A stretch of 64,000 nucleotides of DNA from Saprospiraceae bacterium (GCA_041392805.1 JAWKLJ010000001.1:1860001-1924000), one strand, 5' to 3'. Counted from the stretch's first letter, positions 36,380 to 45,360 are shown. Notes: generated by a model not told the origin, from the letters alone. A program made the numbers and translations.

Positions 36380-37699
36380 ATGACAAATAAGCTCTTATTC
36401 CTATTGTTCCTTGCCACTTTCGGTTTAGGAGGTTGCAAATCTGTCATAGCCCCTCCAGGCAATGCCAATCCACCTAACGTCATCCTTATCATGGCCGATG
36501 ACATGGGGTACGAATGCCTGAGTAGCAATGGTAGTCTTTCTTACCAAACTCCCGTATTGGATCAAATCGCTGCCAAAGGCATCCGCTTTACCAATTGTAT
36601 TGCTCAGCCATTATGCACCCCTTCCAGGGTGAAAATAATGACCGGCCAATATAATTTTCGCAATTACGAAAATTTTGGCTACCTCAATCCTAACCAGCCT
36701 ACCTTTGGCCAATTTATGAAAAAAGCGGGTTATGCCACCGCTATTGCAGGGAAGTGGCAACTCAATGGCTTGAGTTTTGAATTAGCAGGATATCAGGATA
36801 ATAAACGTCCTCACCACTTTGGCTTTGACGAATATTGTCTCTGGCAATTGACCCAGGACAGGAAAGCGGGAGAGCGATTCGCCAATCCGTTGATCGAACA
36901 AAACGGCCAACTACTAGAACGAGACGAAAATGCTTATGGCCCCGATATTTTTGCCAATTATGTCATTGACTTTATTACGCGAAATAAAGAGAAACCTTTT
37001 TTTATTTATTACCCGATGGTGCTCGTCCACAATCCCTTTGTCCCAACACCTGATTCGGATGCATGGACAGACCTCAAAACCCGCTCTAAACAGGATACGA
37101 CTTACTTTAAAGACATGGTAGCCTATACCGACAAAATAGTAGGGCGCATCCAACAACATCTCCAAAAACTTGGCCTGGAGGAAAATACCATTTTACTCTT
37201 TACAGGCGATAATGGTACTAACCGGGCTATTGTTTCAAAAACCCAAGATGGCCCCATTTACGGCTTCAAAGGCAATACAACCTTGGCGGGAACACACGTT
37301 CCCTTTATCGCTAGCTGGCCTGCCAAAATTAAAAAAGGTAAAATACATGATGGCCTGATTTCCTTTAGCGACTTCTACCCTACCCTCGCCGCCCTCGTCG
37401 GCCAAAAGGTGGACAGCGATGGCCAAAGCTTCCTCCCCCTCCTCAATGGAGCATCCTATCAATCGCCCGAGACCCTAATGGTGCACTATGACCCACGTTG
37501 GGGAAAAGAGGTCAATGCCTTTCGCAATCTATTTGCCCAAACAACTAAGTATAAACTCTACCAGGATGGTAAAATGTATGATCTCCACAAAGATCCGTTG
37601 GAACAATCGCCACTGCAACAACAGGAACTGACCGACAACTTACTGGCCATCCGACAACAACTCCAATCGGTGCTAGACCAAGCGCCTAGGTGGGAGTGA
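36380..37699 (+). CDS. S1-family sulfatase lipoprotein
   Basis: The 439-residue protein has a lipoprotein signal peptide ending in LGGC (Cys19). The type I sulfatase core follows: NVILIMADDMGYE with the calcium-binding aspartates, and CTPSR (79-83), the site where the cysteine becomes formylglycine. GKWQLNG, YPMVLVHNPF and FTGDNGTN are further metal or substrate segments. The active-site sequence is intact, so activity is expected once an FGE or anaerobic maturase acts on it. The FGE-domain gene at 15532-17091 lacks one of the usual cysteines and is a doubtful maturase. In this cluster it probably removes sulfate from a uronate polysaccharide. Confidence 0.88.
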   Translation: MTNKLLFLLFLATFGLGGCKSVIAPPGNANPPNVILIMADDMGYECLSSNGSLSYQTPVLDQIAAKGIRFTNCIAQPLCTPSRVKIMTGQYNFRNYENFGYLNPNQPTFGQFMKKAGYATAIAGKWQLNGLSFELAGYQDNKRPHHFGFDEYCLWQLTQDRKAGERFANPLIEQNGQLLERDENAYGPDIFANYVIDFITRNKEKPFFIYYPMVLVHNPFVPTPDSDAWTDLKTRSKQDTTYFKDMVAYTDKIVGRIQQHLQKLGLEENTILLFTGDNGTNRAIVSKTQDGPIYGFKGNTTLAGTHVPFIASWPAKIKKGKIHDGLISFSDFYPTLAALVGQKVDSDGQSFLPLLNGASYQSPETLMVHYDPRWGKEVNAFRNLFAQTTKYKLYQDGKMYDLHKDPLEQSPLQQQELTDNLLAIRQQLQSVLDQAPRWE

Positions 37700-37702
37700 A
37701 AG

Positions 37703-37862
37703 GTGAATCAAAATCAAAATGTGAATCAAAATCAAAATGTACGGGGTTGTACTTCTCTAGTCCCCCCATTTTGATTTTAATTTCAATTGCCATTTTGATT
37801 TAAAAAATCCCAGCCACCTCACATTTTGATTTTAATTTTAATTGCTATTTTGATTTAAAAAT
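37703..37862. repeat. Left copy of AT-rich direct repeat flanking four-helix-bundle gene
   Basis: Segment 37721-37862 is repeated almost base for base at about 38350-38490: GTGAATCAAAATCAAAATG, then GTACGGGGTTGTACTTCTCT, a C-run, and blocks of CATTTTGATTTTAATTT separated by TTTAAAAA. Its own ends are complementary (AATCAAAATCAAAATG against CATTTTGATTTTAATT), so it can also fold. Confidence 0.85.
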
Positions 37863-37900
37863 CCACCTTCTTTTAACGCACACTCTAAAAAAACGCAAAA

Positions 37901-38251
37901 ATGCTCGAAAAAACGTACAACTTTGAAGATCGATTAGTCCAATTTGCGGGGGAAACTATCTTATTCTGTGAATCACTTCCTAAGGATAATATTGGAAAAT
38001 ACTATTTTGACCAAATGATGCGCTCCACAGGAGGAGCTGCATTGAATTTCGGAGAAGCCCAAGGAGCCAATACGACCAAGGATTTTATTCATAAAATGTC
38101 TATCGTCTTAAAAGAATTAAAAGAAACAAGGATTTCTTTGAAAATATTGGCTTATGTAAATTATGGTGACACCCAAAAAAGAAGCATATTACTTTCAGAA
38201 GGGGATGAACTTTCTGCCATAAGTGCTAAAATGATTCTGAATAAAAAATGA
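37901..38251 (+). CDS. Four-helix-bundle protein (23S rRNA IVS/Avd-like family)
   Basis: The 116-residue protein matches the four-helix-bundle family: YNFEDRLVQFAGETILFCESLP in helix one, YYFDQMMRSTGGAALNFGEAQGA at the conserved helix-two turn, then KMSIVLKELKETRISLKIL and a final helix. Relatives are encoded in intervening sequences of 23S rRNA genes and near diversity-generating retroelements, or stand alone among repeats. Their role is not settled; nucleic-acid binding is often assumed. Here the gene is bracketed by direct repeats and interrupts the carbohydrate cluster, which suggests it arrived with them. Confidence 0.85.
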   Translation: MLEKTYNFEDRLVQFAGETILFCESLPKDNIGKYYFDQMMRSTGGAALNFGEAQGANTTKDFIHKMSIVLKELKETRISLKILAYVNYGDTQKRSILLSEGDELSAISAKMILNKK

Positions 38252-38256
38252 CACGA

Positions 38257-38593
38257 GTGAATCAGAAGAATCAAAATCAAAATGTGAATCAAAATCAAAA
38301 GAATCAAAATCAAAATGTGAATCAAAATCAAAAGAATCAAAATCAAAATGTGAATCAAAATCAAAATGTACGGGGTTGTACTTCTCTTGCCCCCCCATTT
38401 TGATTTTGATTTCAATTGCCATTTTGATTTAAAAACCACAGCCACACCCCCATTTTGATTTTAATTTTAATTGCCATTTTGATTTAAAAAACCACAGCCA
38501 CCCCATTTTGATTTTAATTGCCATTTTGATTTAAAAACCACAGCCACACCCCCATTTTGATTTTAATTTTAATTGCCATTTTGATTTAAAAAA
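38257..38593. repeat. Right copy, expanded, of AT-rich direct repeat
   Basis: The stretch opens with several GAATCAAAATCAAAA/TGT units. It then repeats the left flank (about 38350-38490) and adds two more CATTTTGATTTTAATT...AAAACCACAGCC blocks. An apparent minus-strand open frame here translates to alternating Ile/Leu only because of the hexamer repeat. Confidence 0.85.
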
Positions 38594-38599
38594 TCCGCC

Positions 38600-39631
38600 A
38601 TGCAAAAGAACGCCATCATCAACTTCGCAATCATCGGCACCGGTGCCGTCGCCATACACCATGTTAAAAGTATCCAGGAATTGCCCAATGCTCGTTTGGT
38701 AGCCGTTTGCAGTTCTTCACCAGAAAGAGCACTCCTCGCCAAAGAAAAATTTGGTGTCCCTGCTTATTCCGATTACCACGAGTTATTAGCAAAAGAAGAT
38801 ATTCAGGTGGTATGCATTTGTACAGCAAGTGGCGATCACCTCGAACCTACCTTAGCCGCCGCGGCCGCAGGAAAACATATCCTGACGGAAAAACCCCTGG
38901 AAGTAAGCCTTGAACGTGCCGATCAAATGATAAGGGCCTGTAAAGAAGCAGGTGTAAAACTAGGATGTATCTTCCAAAATCGTTTTAACCCGGACTTCCA
39001 ACAATTGGAGCAGGCGGTGAAAGCAGGCGAATTAGGCGAGCTAATCCTCGGCAATGCCTATATCAAATGGTTTCGAAGTAGCGAGTATTACGCTTCAAGT
39101 GACTGGAGGGGCACCCTGGCAGGTGATGGCGGAGCAGCGCTCATTAACCAGGGCATTCATACCATAGATTTGCTCCAATCCATTATGGGCGCCGTCGAAA
39201 GTATCTATGGCAAAGTCCGAACGACCAAACACGCCATCGAAGGAGAAGACCTGGGTGTCGCTATGCTTACGTTCAAAAATGGCGCGCTCGGAACCATCGA
39301 AGGCAGCACAGCTATCTACCCCGGCTACCCGGAACGGCTCGAAATTTATGGCAAAAAAGGAACGGTCATTCTGGAAGGGGGAAAAATAAGCACCTGGGAT
39401 ATAGTAGGTAAGTCATCCCCTTTACTAGCCAAAAAAGACGGGCCAGCCTCCGGTGCGGCAGATCCCAACGCCATTGGACACCAGGCACACAAAGCCCAGA
39501 TTAAGGATATGATAGAAGCAATTGCTGAAGATAGGTCTCCTATTATTGATGGGGAAGATGCGCGCAAAGCCCTGGCAATTATTCAGGGAATTTACCAGTC
39601 GTCAAAAACGGGGCAAGTGATTAGGCTCTGA
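38600..39631 (+). CDS. Gfo/Idh/MocA family oxidoreductase
   Basis: The 343-residue protein has a canonical Rossmann start (FAIIGTGAVAIHHVKSI), the catalytic-lysine motif TEKPLEVS (about residue 95) and a C-terminal domain with GGAALINQGIHTIDLLQSIMG, where the histidine is typical of the family. It lacks a signal peptide. It is the second oxidoreductase of this family in the cluster and probably serves another step of sugar oxidation or reduction. It is separated from the rest by the four-helix-bundle gene and its repeats, and ends at a strong terminator. Confidence 0.86.
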   Translation: MQKNAIINFAIIGTGAVAIHHVKSIQELPNARLVAVCSSSPERALLAKEKFGVPAYSDYHELLAKEDIQVVCICTASGDHLEPTLAAAAAGKHILTEKPLEVSLERADQMIRACKEAGVKLGCIFQNRFNPDFQQLEQAVKAGELGELILGNAYIKWFRSSEYYASSDWRGTLAGDGGAALINQGIHTIDLLQSIMGAVESIYGKVRTTKHAIEGEDLGVAMLTFKNGALGTIEGSTAIYPGYPERLEIYGKKGTVILEGGKISTWDIVGKSSPLLAKKDGPASGAADPNAIGHQAHKAQIKDMIEAIAEDRSPIIDGEDARKALAIIQGIYQSSKTGQVIRL

Positions 39632-39634
39632 GGT

Positions 39635-39686
39635 ACTCAGGGGGTGACTTAGCTTAGGTGTACTAGCACTAAGTCACCCCCTGAGT
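39635..39686. terminator. Bidirectional hairpin terminator
   Basis: ACTCAGGGGGTGACTTAG (39635-39652) and its exact complement at 39669-39686 form a perfect 18-bp stem with a 16-nt loop. It lies between two convergent genes ending at 39631 and 39696. Neither side has a long T-tract, but position and stem strength support termination from both directions. Confidence 0.75.
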
Positions 39687-39695
39687 CCGTCGAGG

Positions 39696-40061
39696 CTACT
39701 TGCCGCCGCCTCTTTTGGCCTTCATATCAAAGACATTCCCTTCTACCTCTACGCCACCTTTAAAGGTTCCTTCCACAAATTCTCCACTGATATTGCAGGA
39801 ATATCCTTCAGCATTGACCGAACAGCTCATTTTGTTCCCATCCATTTTGAGGTTTTTCAAGGGTGATTTTTGTCCATTGGAAACCAGGTTGCCAACGTAA
39901 GCCCCATCAACCTTACTCAATTCCAGGGTTCCGCGATAATCACCATCTGGTGTTACGACCTCATATTCCCAACTTCCGCTGAAATCAGCCTTTTTAGCAG
40001 ATTGTGCCTGTAAGGCAAAAGTCCCCAAAAAAAGGACACACGCAGTCAATAGTAATTTCAT
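39696..40061 (-). CDS. Small secreted protein of unknown function
   Basis: The 121-residue protein has a clear signal peptide (MKLLLTACVLFLGTFALQAQ). The mature part is beta-rich: FSGSWEYEVVTPDGDYRGTLELSK, YVGNLVSNG, two nearby cysteines in MSCSVNAEGYSCNISG and a glycine-rich end. The FSGSW start and short strands suggest a small lipocalin- or calycin-like barrel, with a possible disulfide. I do not recognise a named family. It is a single gene, convergent with the carbohydrate cluster. Confidence 0.7.
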   Translation of the reverse strand: MKLLLTACVLFLGTFALQAQSAKKADFSGSWEYEVVTPDGDYRGTLELSKVDGAYVGNLVSNGQKSPLKNLKMDGNKMSCSVNAEGYSCNISGEFVEGTFKGGVEVEGNVFDMKAKRGGGK

Positions 40062-40148
40062 TGTTCTAATTTTTTTGAAAAATGTTATTTGGTATACTTC
40101 TGAAAAATAAAAATACAGATTATTTTAAATTACACCCTAATTTTTCTC

Positions 40149-41408
40149 CTAATCCAATGGCGTAGTAGCCTTCGAATGGCGCACCAATACTATCGACTGC
40201 ACATAATCGGTTGTTACCCCATCCTTTAAATAGACACTATTGGATGGCCAAATAAGGTCTTGCTCAAAAGGTGAGTTGGATAAATCTAATTGAAAAAGCG
40301 TGAAATCCCCAGAAGCTATTTTCCCAAAATCCCTAATAAACAACAAATTAGAGAAATTTGCTTCTCGGTATGGATCCTTCAATAAAGCTTTGCAATCATG
40401 GTAGACGTACAACATAGAATATATCGATCCTTGTAAAGGAGAATTGGCATCGTTATTCATTTTAGCCGCCAGCCAACTTATTTCTTCTACCGCTTTTTGA
40501 TACACATGGTTGGCTCCCCACTGACCAAAACTGTTCCCATTCTCAAATAAATCCCTGTAATGAAGCACATTTTCAAAAATCAGGGCTTCTCTTTGGGTAG
40601 AGAAAATATCGTCATTCCGGGCTTCAAAGGTGTGAATAACCAATTGATTGACAGCTTGAAAGGATTCAAAATGATCACCTAAATAGGTTTCCAAGGCAGG
40701 TGACTGGTTTAGCATTAGGGCTTGTATTTCAAGGGCCAGCTCGTATAGCTTTGGGTAATCATCATTATTGATCTCAACCAGTTGGGTGAGGGTGGTGACC
40801 GCTGAGGAGAAAAAGGAAGGGGGATCTTGTGCAGGAAGCAAATCCAACATCATCCATTGTGCATTGCGGGCTTGATGCTCTACATCAATGCCTATTAACC
40901 TGAATCGCTTGGCTACAGGTAAAGACTGGTAAAGCACTCTCACTTTTTGCCAATGCTGCTTGGCCTCCTTTGTCCAGCTAAATGTGTTTTTCAAGGGTGC
41001 AAATAGGCGCGTTAAAATTTCTTCGTCACCATTTTCAAGGTACTGACTGAGAAAATAACAAAAACTGAGGGGTAATTCGGGTACATAATAATCCAACCAG
41101 TCTTCTTCCACCAAGTATTGAAGCATCATCAACTCTAAATCATAATTAGCGGCCACTCCATGGGTCTCTCCCGTCATAATAAATTTATGCTCGGAGAGCA
41201 TAGACTTCAGCGTGGCCAAGTTGATAGGGGTATTAACATCAATCCCCATTGCATGATCCTCCAAATAATCAAAAGCAGAACGTGGCATTTTCTGGTTAGG
41301 ACCATTGGCGCTAGGGCAGGCCCAAAAGCATAAAAGTAGCAGCCCTCCAAAGGAAATGCGAAGTATGGTAAAGAAACTATACCGATGCCCCATAAAAAAC
41401 AGATTCAT
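40149..41408 (-). CDS. Erythromycin-esterase-like lipoprotein
   Basis: The 419-residue protein begins with a lipoprotein signal (LLLLCFWAC). A second ATG at 41393 would give a shorter, equally good signal. The body holds FIMTGETHGVAANYDLELMMLQYLVEE, YVPELPLS and, further on, RLIGIDVEH and WGANHVYQKA. The Glu/His spacing recalls the erythromycin esterase/ChaN-like superfamily. Most such proteins in Bacteroidota are not resistance enzymes, and nothing here points to a macrolide. The start overlaps the end of the VOC gene by 32 bases (17 with the second start), so the two form an operon. Confidence 0.65.
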   Translation of the reverse strand: MNLFFMGHRYSFFTILRISFGGLLLLCFWACPSANGPNQKMPRSAFDYLEDHAMGIDVNTPINLATLKSMLSEHKFIMTGETHGVAANYDLELMMLQYLVEEDWLDYYVPELPLSFCYFLSQYLENGDEEILTRLFAPLKNTFSWTKEAKQHWQKVRVLYQSLPVAKRFRLIGIDVEHQARNAQWMMLDLLPAQDPPSFFSSAVTTLTQLVEINNDDYPKLYELALEIQALMLNQSPALETYLGDHFESFQAVNQLVIHTFEARNDDIFSTQREALIFENVLHYRDLFENGNSFGQWGANHVYQKAVEEISWLAAKMNNDANSPLQGSIYSMLYVYHDCKALLKDPYREANFSNLLFIRDFGKIASGDFTLFQLDLSNSPFEQDLIWPSNSVYLKDGVTTDYVQSIVLVRHSKATTPLD

Positions 41409-41796
41409 CCACCACTATGGTCGTTAATTCTACCTTGTGCCCATCTGGGTCTAAAGTATAAATAGAGTGAAAAAAGACATGGTCTTGAAAATCATAAACA
41501 AGTCCCATTTCTTCATAACGCTGTTGGGCTTTTTCAAAGTTCGTCCGATCTACATTAAAAGCGAAATGGTCAATTTTTAGCCAATCCTTGCTTCCCAACG
41601 TTTGAGGATTAGGTGTTTTGACAGGAAATAGCGCAACGCCCGTCTTGCCCGATAGCATAAATATTGGAAAGGGGCCCCATTCTGCAAAAGTATAGCGCTT
41701 CAATCCCAAAACCTCCTCATACCACTTGGCGGAGTGCTCCAGGTCTTTTACCCGGATGGCAACATGGTCTAAAAATTGTAATTGAATACCCTCCAT
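41377..41796 (-). CDS. VOC (glyoxalase/bleomycin-resistance fold) protein
   Basis: The 139-residue protein has the two-repeat VOC pattern: FLDHVAIRVKDLEHSAKWYEEVLGLKR in the first half, IDHFAFNVDRTNFEKAQQRYEEMG in the second, ending with LDPDGHKVELTTIV. The histidines of DHV and DHF and a final glutamate are at metal-ligand positions. The substrate is unknown; glyoxalase, dioxygenase and resistance functions all occur in the superfamily. It lies upstream of, and overlaps, the esterase-like gene. Confidence 0.85.
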   Translation of the reverse strand: MEGIQLQFLDHVAIRVKDLEHSAKWYEEVLGLKRYTFAEWGPFPIFMLSGKTGVALFPVKTPNPQTLGSKDWLKIDHFAFNVDRTNFEKAQQRYEEMGLVYDFQDHVFFHSIYTLDPDGHKVELTTIVVDESVFYGASV

Positions 41797-41927
41797 CCTT
41801 TTTAAACAAACCTCTCACCAGAAAAGATGAATTCTTTTAGCTTTTCTTTCAGCAGTAGACCATTTTTGTTCGTCAGGCAAGGCGGCAACGATGACTGGCC
41901 CACAGCGGGAGCTGGTGAAGCAACAGT

Positions 41928-42075
41928 AGTGGAGGTTGGGCTTGAGGTTTTTTTTGGACGGGGAGGTATTGGAGGTTGAGAGGTAATGGAGGGAAATGGC
42001 TTGAGGTTTTTTTTTAAGACGTGAAGGTAGTGAAGGAGCAGATCCCCCTTTCCTCCATTACCTCCACGTCCAAAG
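41928..42075. repeat. GGAGGT-type intergenic repeat with inverted end
   Basis: Two blocks (GGACGGGGAGGTATTGGAGG near 41957 and a degenerate GACGTGAAGGTAGTG near 42018) face the inverted CCTCCATTACCTCCACGTCC near 42052-42071, which would pair with them. The same sequence family occurs at 20226-20410, 47770-48242 and 51213-51270. It fills the gap between the VOC and TonB-receptor genes. Confidence 0.7.
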
Positions 42076-42109
42076 AAAACTGAGCCTTAGCCCAAGGTTT
42101 CTCTATCCC

Positions 42110-44554
42110 TTAGTTCCCTGACTTCACCCTACTTTGCTCTTCCTCTAATCCCGTTTTGCGACGACGAGCGTCTTTTACCTGGGTGTTTCCAAGCATGTAA
42201 GAGAAGTTCACCCGAAGACGACGGCTATCCCAACGGCCTCCTACGTCCATAAACAAGGAACCGAATTCACTAACGCCGTGCCATTTGTTGGTTTTGAAGA
42301 TATCGCTAATGGAAACTTTCAGGTTACCACGGCCTCCCAATACTTTCTTTTGTACACCTGCATCCATACTCCACATCTCATCCATATTAAACGTTCCTCC
42401 CCAAAGGCCAGGCGCATTATACCAGCCAGATAATTCGAAGGAGACATCCTTAGGCAGGCGGAAAGTGTGTTGGCTATAAAGGTTGAACGAAGTCGCATCA
42501 AGGTCTACTTTATTGCCGCGCAAACTCTCTGCTTTATTTTGGCTATAAGTTCCGGTCAAGCTGGTATAAGAACTCCACCATTTAGCCAAAGGAACTGGCG
42601 CACTAAAATTCAAGCTGTATACGTATTGGTCATCTAGATTCAACCAGGTAATATAACTGGCTTTTTCACCAGAAGCCTCCGTTTGACGGGTAATCAAATC
42701 CTGGGTGTGGCTAAAGCTGAAGGTGGTATTAAAGCGATAGTTGAACGAATGAGACAGCTGAAAATTATTGGCATATTCTGGTTGCAAGAAAGGATTACCT
42801 TGCTGAAAAGTCAACTCATCCAGCTTGTCTTCAAATGGATTTAAATCCTGATAAGATGGGCGATTGATCCTGCGGCTATAAGACAATTGGAAGGTATTTT
42901 TCTGGTTCATGGCATAAGTCAAGCCAGCAGAAGGAAATAAATTGACATAGTCTCGTTCCACAAAATCATTATCCGTCGGCTTTGCACTAGTCAAATCACC
43001 AGAGGAATGGGTATGTTCCAGTCGAAGCCCCGCTTGTAGTCCCCATTTTTTGATTTGCTTGGCGTAGTTCACATAACCTGCATTTACATTTTCTTTGTAT
43101 TCAAACTGGTTGCTCCGATCCAAGTCAAGTATATTTTCTTCATTAATCACATTGAAGAAATCAAAGGTATTATCTGTTCTTACCAAAGAGAATTTGGCTC
43201 CTATTTCCGCCTTACCTCCGAAAAGTGGACGTTCATGATCCAGTTTCAAGGTGTAGATATCAATATTGGAAGGTGTATTATTGGCAAAGATACGCTCGGA
43301 AAGCGTTTCCGTTTCGGTGGCATCTTTATAAAAATTGGGCTGGTAGGAATCGCCGGTGTTTCTGAACAGGCCATAGTCAGCGTCAACGTTCCAAACTTTA
43401 CCCTTACCATCATCAATTTTATAGTTGAGGTTAAAATTGAAATTATCACGCTCGCTGTTTTGGGTATTATTCGCAACCAACACGCTATCAAAAGCAGATT
43501 CGCCTAGCATACCTATAAAGGTTCTACTATTGTTGCTACTTCCGCTTTCATTGAGGTTTCCATTTACCAAAAATCCAAGTGTCTGCGTGTTCGTCAGGAA
43601 GAAGTCTGTACCGAATCGGAAATTCTGCCCACCCCAATTGGACTCACTGAGACCATTTTGATCGAAAACAAGGTCTGACTGCTCCCGATAAATGCTCATA
43701 TAGTTACGGTTCTCTCCTTCATAAAAACCAATCGAACCGAAAGCATTCAGGTGCTTGTTTCTGAAGTTGCCATTGATAGAACCATTGTATTGACCCACTT
43801 GACCCATCGAACCGCCAAGGTTGAGATTGGCGTTGGCACCTAGTCGCTTATCTTTTTTCATCCTGATATTGATGATACCGGCTGTACTTTCGGCATCATA
43901 ACGAGAGGATGGATTGGTAATAATTTCTATCGCTTCAATCTCGGTACTTTGCACCGTTTTCAGGAAAGAAGCCAAATCCGCCGAACTCAAAGGTGAAGGT
44001 TTGCCATCGATATAAATTTGGACACCTGTACGCCCCAACATGGAGATATTGTCATTATTGTCAACAACTACGCCTGGAGATTTACGCAGCAAGTCCATGG
44101 CATTATTGCCGGTGGCGTTGATACTGCCTTCTACATTGAGCACCATCTTGTCGGGCCTGATTTCTAGCAGGGGTTTCTCTGCCTTGACCACCACCTCACT
44201 GAGGTTCGTAGCGCCTGCTTGCAAATTAATCGTTTCGATGTTCAACTTTTGTCCATCTGCCAGGTTGATGATCGCAGATTGGTAGGTAGGTAGGCCAACA
44301 TAAGAAATATCCAGCCAGTAAGCGCCTTGTGGCACCTGCAAAATAGCAAAACCACCATCTTCTTTGGTGTATTCTATTTTGAACAGACTTGAATCTTTGG
44401 CTAATTTTAAAACGACGTTGGCGAAAGCAACCGGATTTCCGTCGGGGTCTTGGACCTTCCCTGTGATAAGTCCTTTTTCGCTTTGTGCCCACAAGGTTTG
44501 ACTTGACAATAGCACAACAGCCCCCAATAGAAGAGAGATCTTCTTAAATAACAT
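42110..44554 (-). CDS. TonB-dependent outer-membrane receptor-like protein
   Basis: The 814-residue protein has a signal peptide ending QTLWAQ and a carboxypeptidase-regulatory-like domain (about 28-105: GLITGKVQDPDGNPVAFANVVL). A plug domain follows (about 115-230, with NAMDLLRKSPGVVVDNN and VQIYIDGKPSPL) and then a long beta barrel of the PF14905 type. It resembles Bacteroidota receptors that lack a SusD partner; none is adjacent here. Substrates of such receptors include siderophores, peptides and metals. A -7-like TACATTTG lies on the minus strand at 44600-44593, but without a matching upstream half. It stands alone. Confidence 0.87.
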   Translation of the reverse strand: MLFKKISLLLGAVVLLSSQTLWAQSEKGLITGKVQDPDGNPVAFANVVLKLAKDSSLFKIEYTKEDGGFAILQVPQGAYWLDISYVGLPTYQSAIINLADGQKLNIETINLQAGATNLSEVVVKAEKPLLEIRPDKMVLNVEGSINATGNNAMDLLRKSPGVVVDNNDNISMLGRTGVQIYIDGKPSPLSSADLASFLKTVQSTEIEAIEIITNPSSRYDAESTAGIINIRMKKDKRLGANANLNLGGSMGQVGQYNGSINGNFRNKHLNAFGSIGFYEGENRNYMSIYREQSDLVFDQNGLSESNWGGQNFRFGTDFFLTNTQTLGFLVNGNLNESGSSNNSRTFIGMLGESAFDSVLVANNTQNSERDNFNFNLNYKIDDGKGKVWNVDADYGLFRNTGDSYQPNFYKDATETETLSERIFANNTPSNIDIYTLKLDHERPLFGGKAEIGAKFSLVRTDNTFDFFNVINEENILDLDRSNQFEYKENVNAGYVNYAKQIKKWGLQAGLRLEHTHSSGDLTSAKPTDNDFVERDYVNLFPSAGLTYAMNQKNTFQLSYSRRINRPSYQDLNPFEDKLDELTFQQGNPFLQPEYANNFQLSHSFNYRFNTTFSFSHTQDLITRQTEASGEKASYITWLNLDDQYVYSLNFSAPVPLAKWWSSYTSLTGTYSQNKAESLRGNKVDLDATSFNLYSQHTFRLPKDVSFELSGWYNAPGLWGGTFNMDEMWSMDAGVQKKVLGGRGNLKVSISDIFKTNKWHGVSEFGSLFMDVGGRWDSRRLRVNFSYMLGNTQVKDARRRKTGLEEEQSRVKSGN

Positions 44555-44697
44555 AGTCGGAGTGATTTAAAATTTTTGAATAACAGTCGGGACAAATGTA
44601 AAAATACCAGATAAACATGCCGATTCTTTTCGACGAACGGGGAGACTTCTGGGATTTATTCCTCAATGCGCCTCCCAAAAGCTATTTATTAGCATTA

Positions 44698-45276
44698 TTA
44701 CCCTCCCGCTTCGCCCAATATCGCTACTTTTTTCAGCCACCGCTCCAATGAAAGGGTTGATTTAGTCTTCATCCCACCAATCGTTGCAAAACGAGCTTTG
44801 TATCCACAAAAACCCAAAATCACCCTTTTCATCGCTTTATGACCAGGGCTGCCATAAACTATCCGATAATACCAAAGGGGTGCATCCATAGTGGTGATTA
44901 CCCGAGTCGTTTTTCCCTTCATTAGTTTATCCCAAAGCTGACTATTTTCACGGTATTTAAAACTAAAACCGGGAAGAAAAACGCGATCTATGAAACCTTT
45001 CAACAAAGCCGGTAGGCCACCCCACCAGGTAGGATAAACCCAAACGGTGTGGTCTGCTTCCTTTAGAAGCTGCTGCGCACGAATAAGATCTGGCTCTAAT
45101 TCGGTTCGCTTTTTATAACCGTAATGCAAAATGGGATCAAACGTCAGGTCAATTAAATGGAGGGTTTTCACTTCCAATGCTTTATTCTTTTTAGCCCCCA
45201 ATGCATAAGCCTCACAAAGAGCTGCACAATAGCTTTCTTTATCTGGATGTCCATTGACAATCAATATTTTTTTCAT
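44698..45276 (-). CDS. Flavodoxin-fold NAD(P)H oxidoreductase (MdaB/KefF type)
   Basis: From the ATG at 45276 the product has 192 residues. A longer frame upstream crosses the promoter and is rejected. It has the flavodoxin-like quinone-reductase pattern: MKKILIVNGHPDKESYCAALC, then VWVYPTWWGGLPALLKGFIDRVF, which binds FMN/FAD, and VITTMDAP. Relatives reduce quinones with NAD(P)H and protect against electrophilic or oxidative stress. The gene is divergent from a PadR regulator. A TAGTCCA..TGGACTA palindrome overlaps its start-site region and an imperfect copy overlaps its -33, so it is probably repressed until an inducer appears. Confidence 0.83.
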   Translation of the reverse strand: MKKILIVNGHPDKESYCAALCEAYALGAKKNKALEVKTLHLIDLTFDPILHYGYKKRTELEPDLIRAQQLLKEADHTVWVYPTWWGGLPALLKGFIDRVFLPGFSFKYRENSQLWDKLMKGKTTRVITTMDAPLWYYRIVYGSPGHKAMKRVILGFCGYKARFATIGGMKTKSTLSLERWLKKVAILGEAGG

Positions 45277-45309
45277 GTTAAGGGTTGTTGAATGTAGAAA
45301 ATAAGATAT

Positions 45310-45325
45310 TAGTCCATTTGGACTA
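45310..45325. promoter_or_regulatory. Operator palindrome TAGTCCATTTGGACTA
   Basis: A perfect palindrome with 7-bp arms and a TT centre, just downstream of the putative -7 box of the flavodoxin-fold gene. It differs in sequence from the PadR-side operator, so another regulator may bind it. Confidence 0.65.
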
Positions 45326-45328
45326 AGG

Positions 45329-45360
45329 CAAAGATGCAATATTTTTGTAATTAGCGCAAG
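45329..45360 (-). promoter_or_regulatory. Promoter of the flavodoxin-fold oxidoreductase
   Basis: On the minus strand CTTG (45360-45357) and CATCTTTG (45336-45329) are 20 bases apart. Each differs by one base from the Bacteroidota TTTG/TAnnTTTG consensus. The operators at 45310 and 45352 flank it. Confidence 0.5.

Noticed and set aside
38161..38445. Minus-strand open frame giving alternating Ile/Leu with His
   Set aside because: The frame is open only because the DNA is a hexamer repeat without stops. It overlaps the four-helix-bundle gene and has no start context or family match.
40149..41408. Macrolide resistance gene (ere)
   Set aside because: Only the fold-level Glu/His pattern is shared; lipoprotein export and a non-resistance neighbourhood make antibiotic hydrolysis unlikely.
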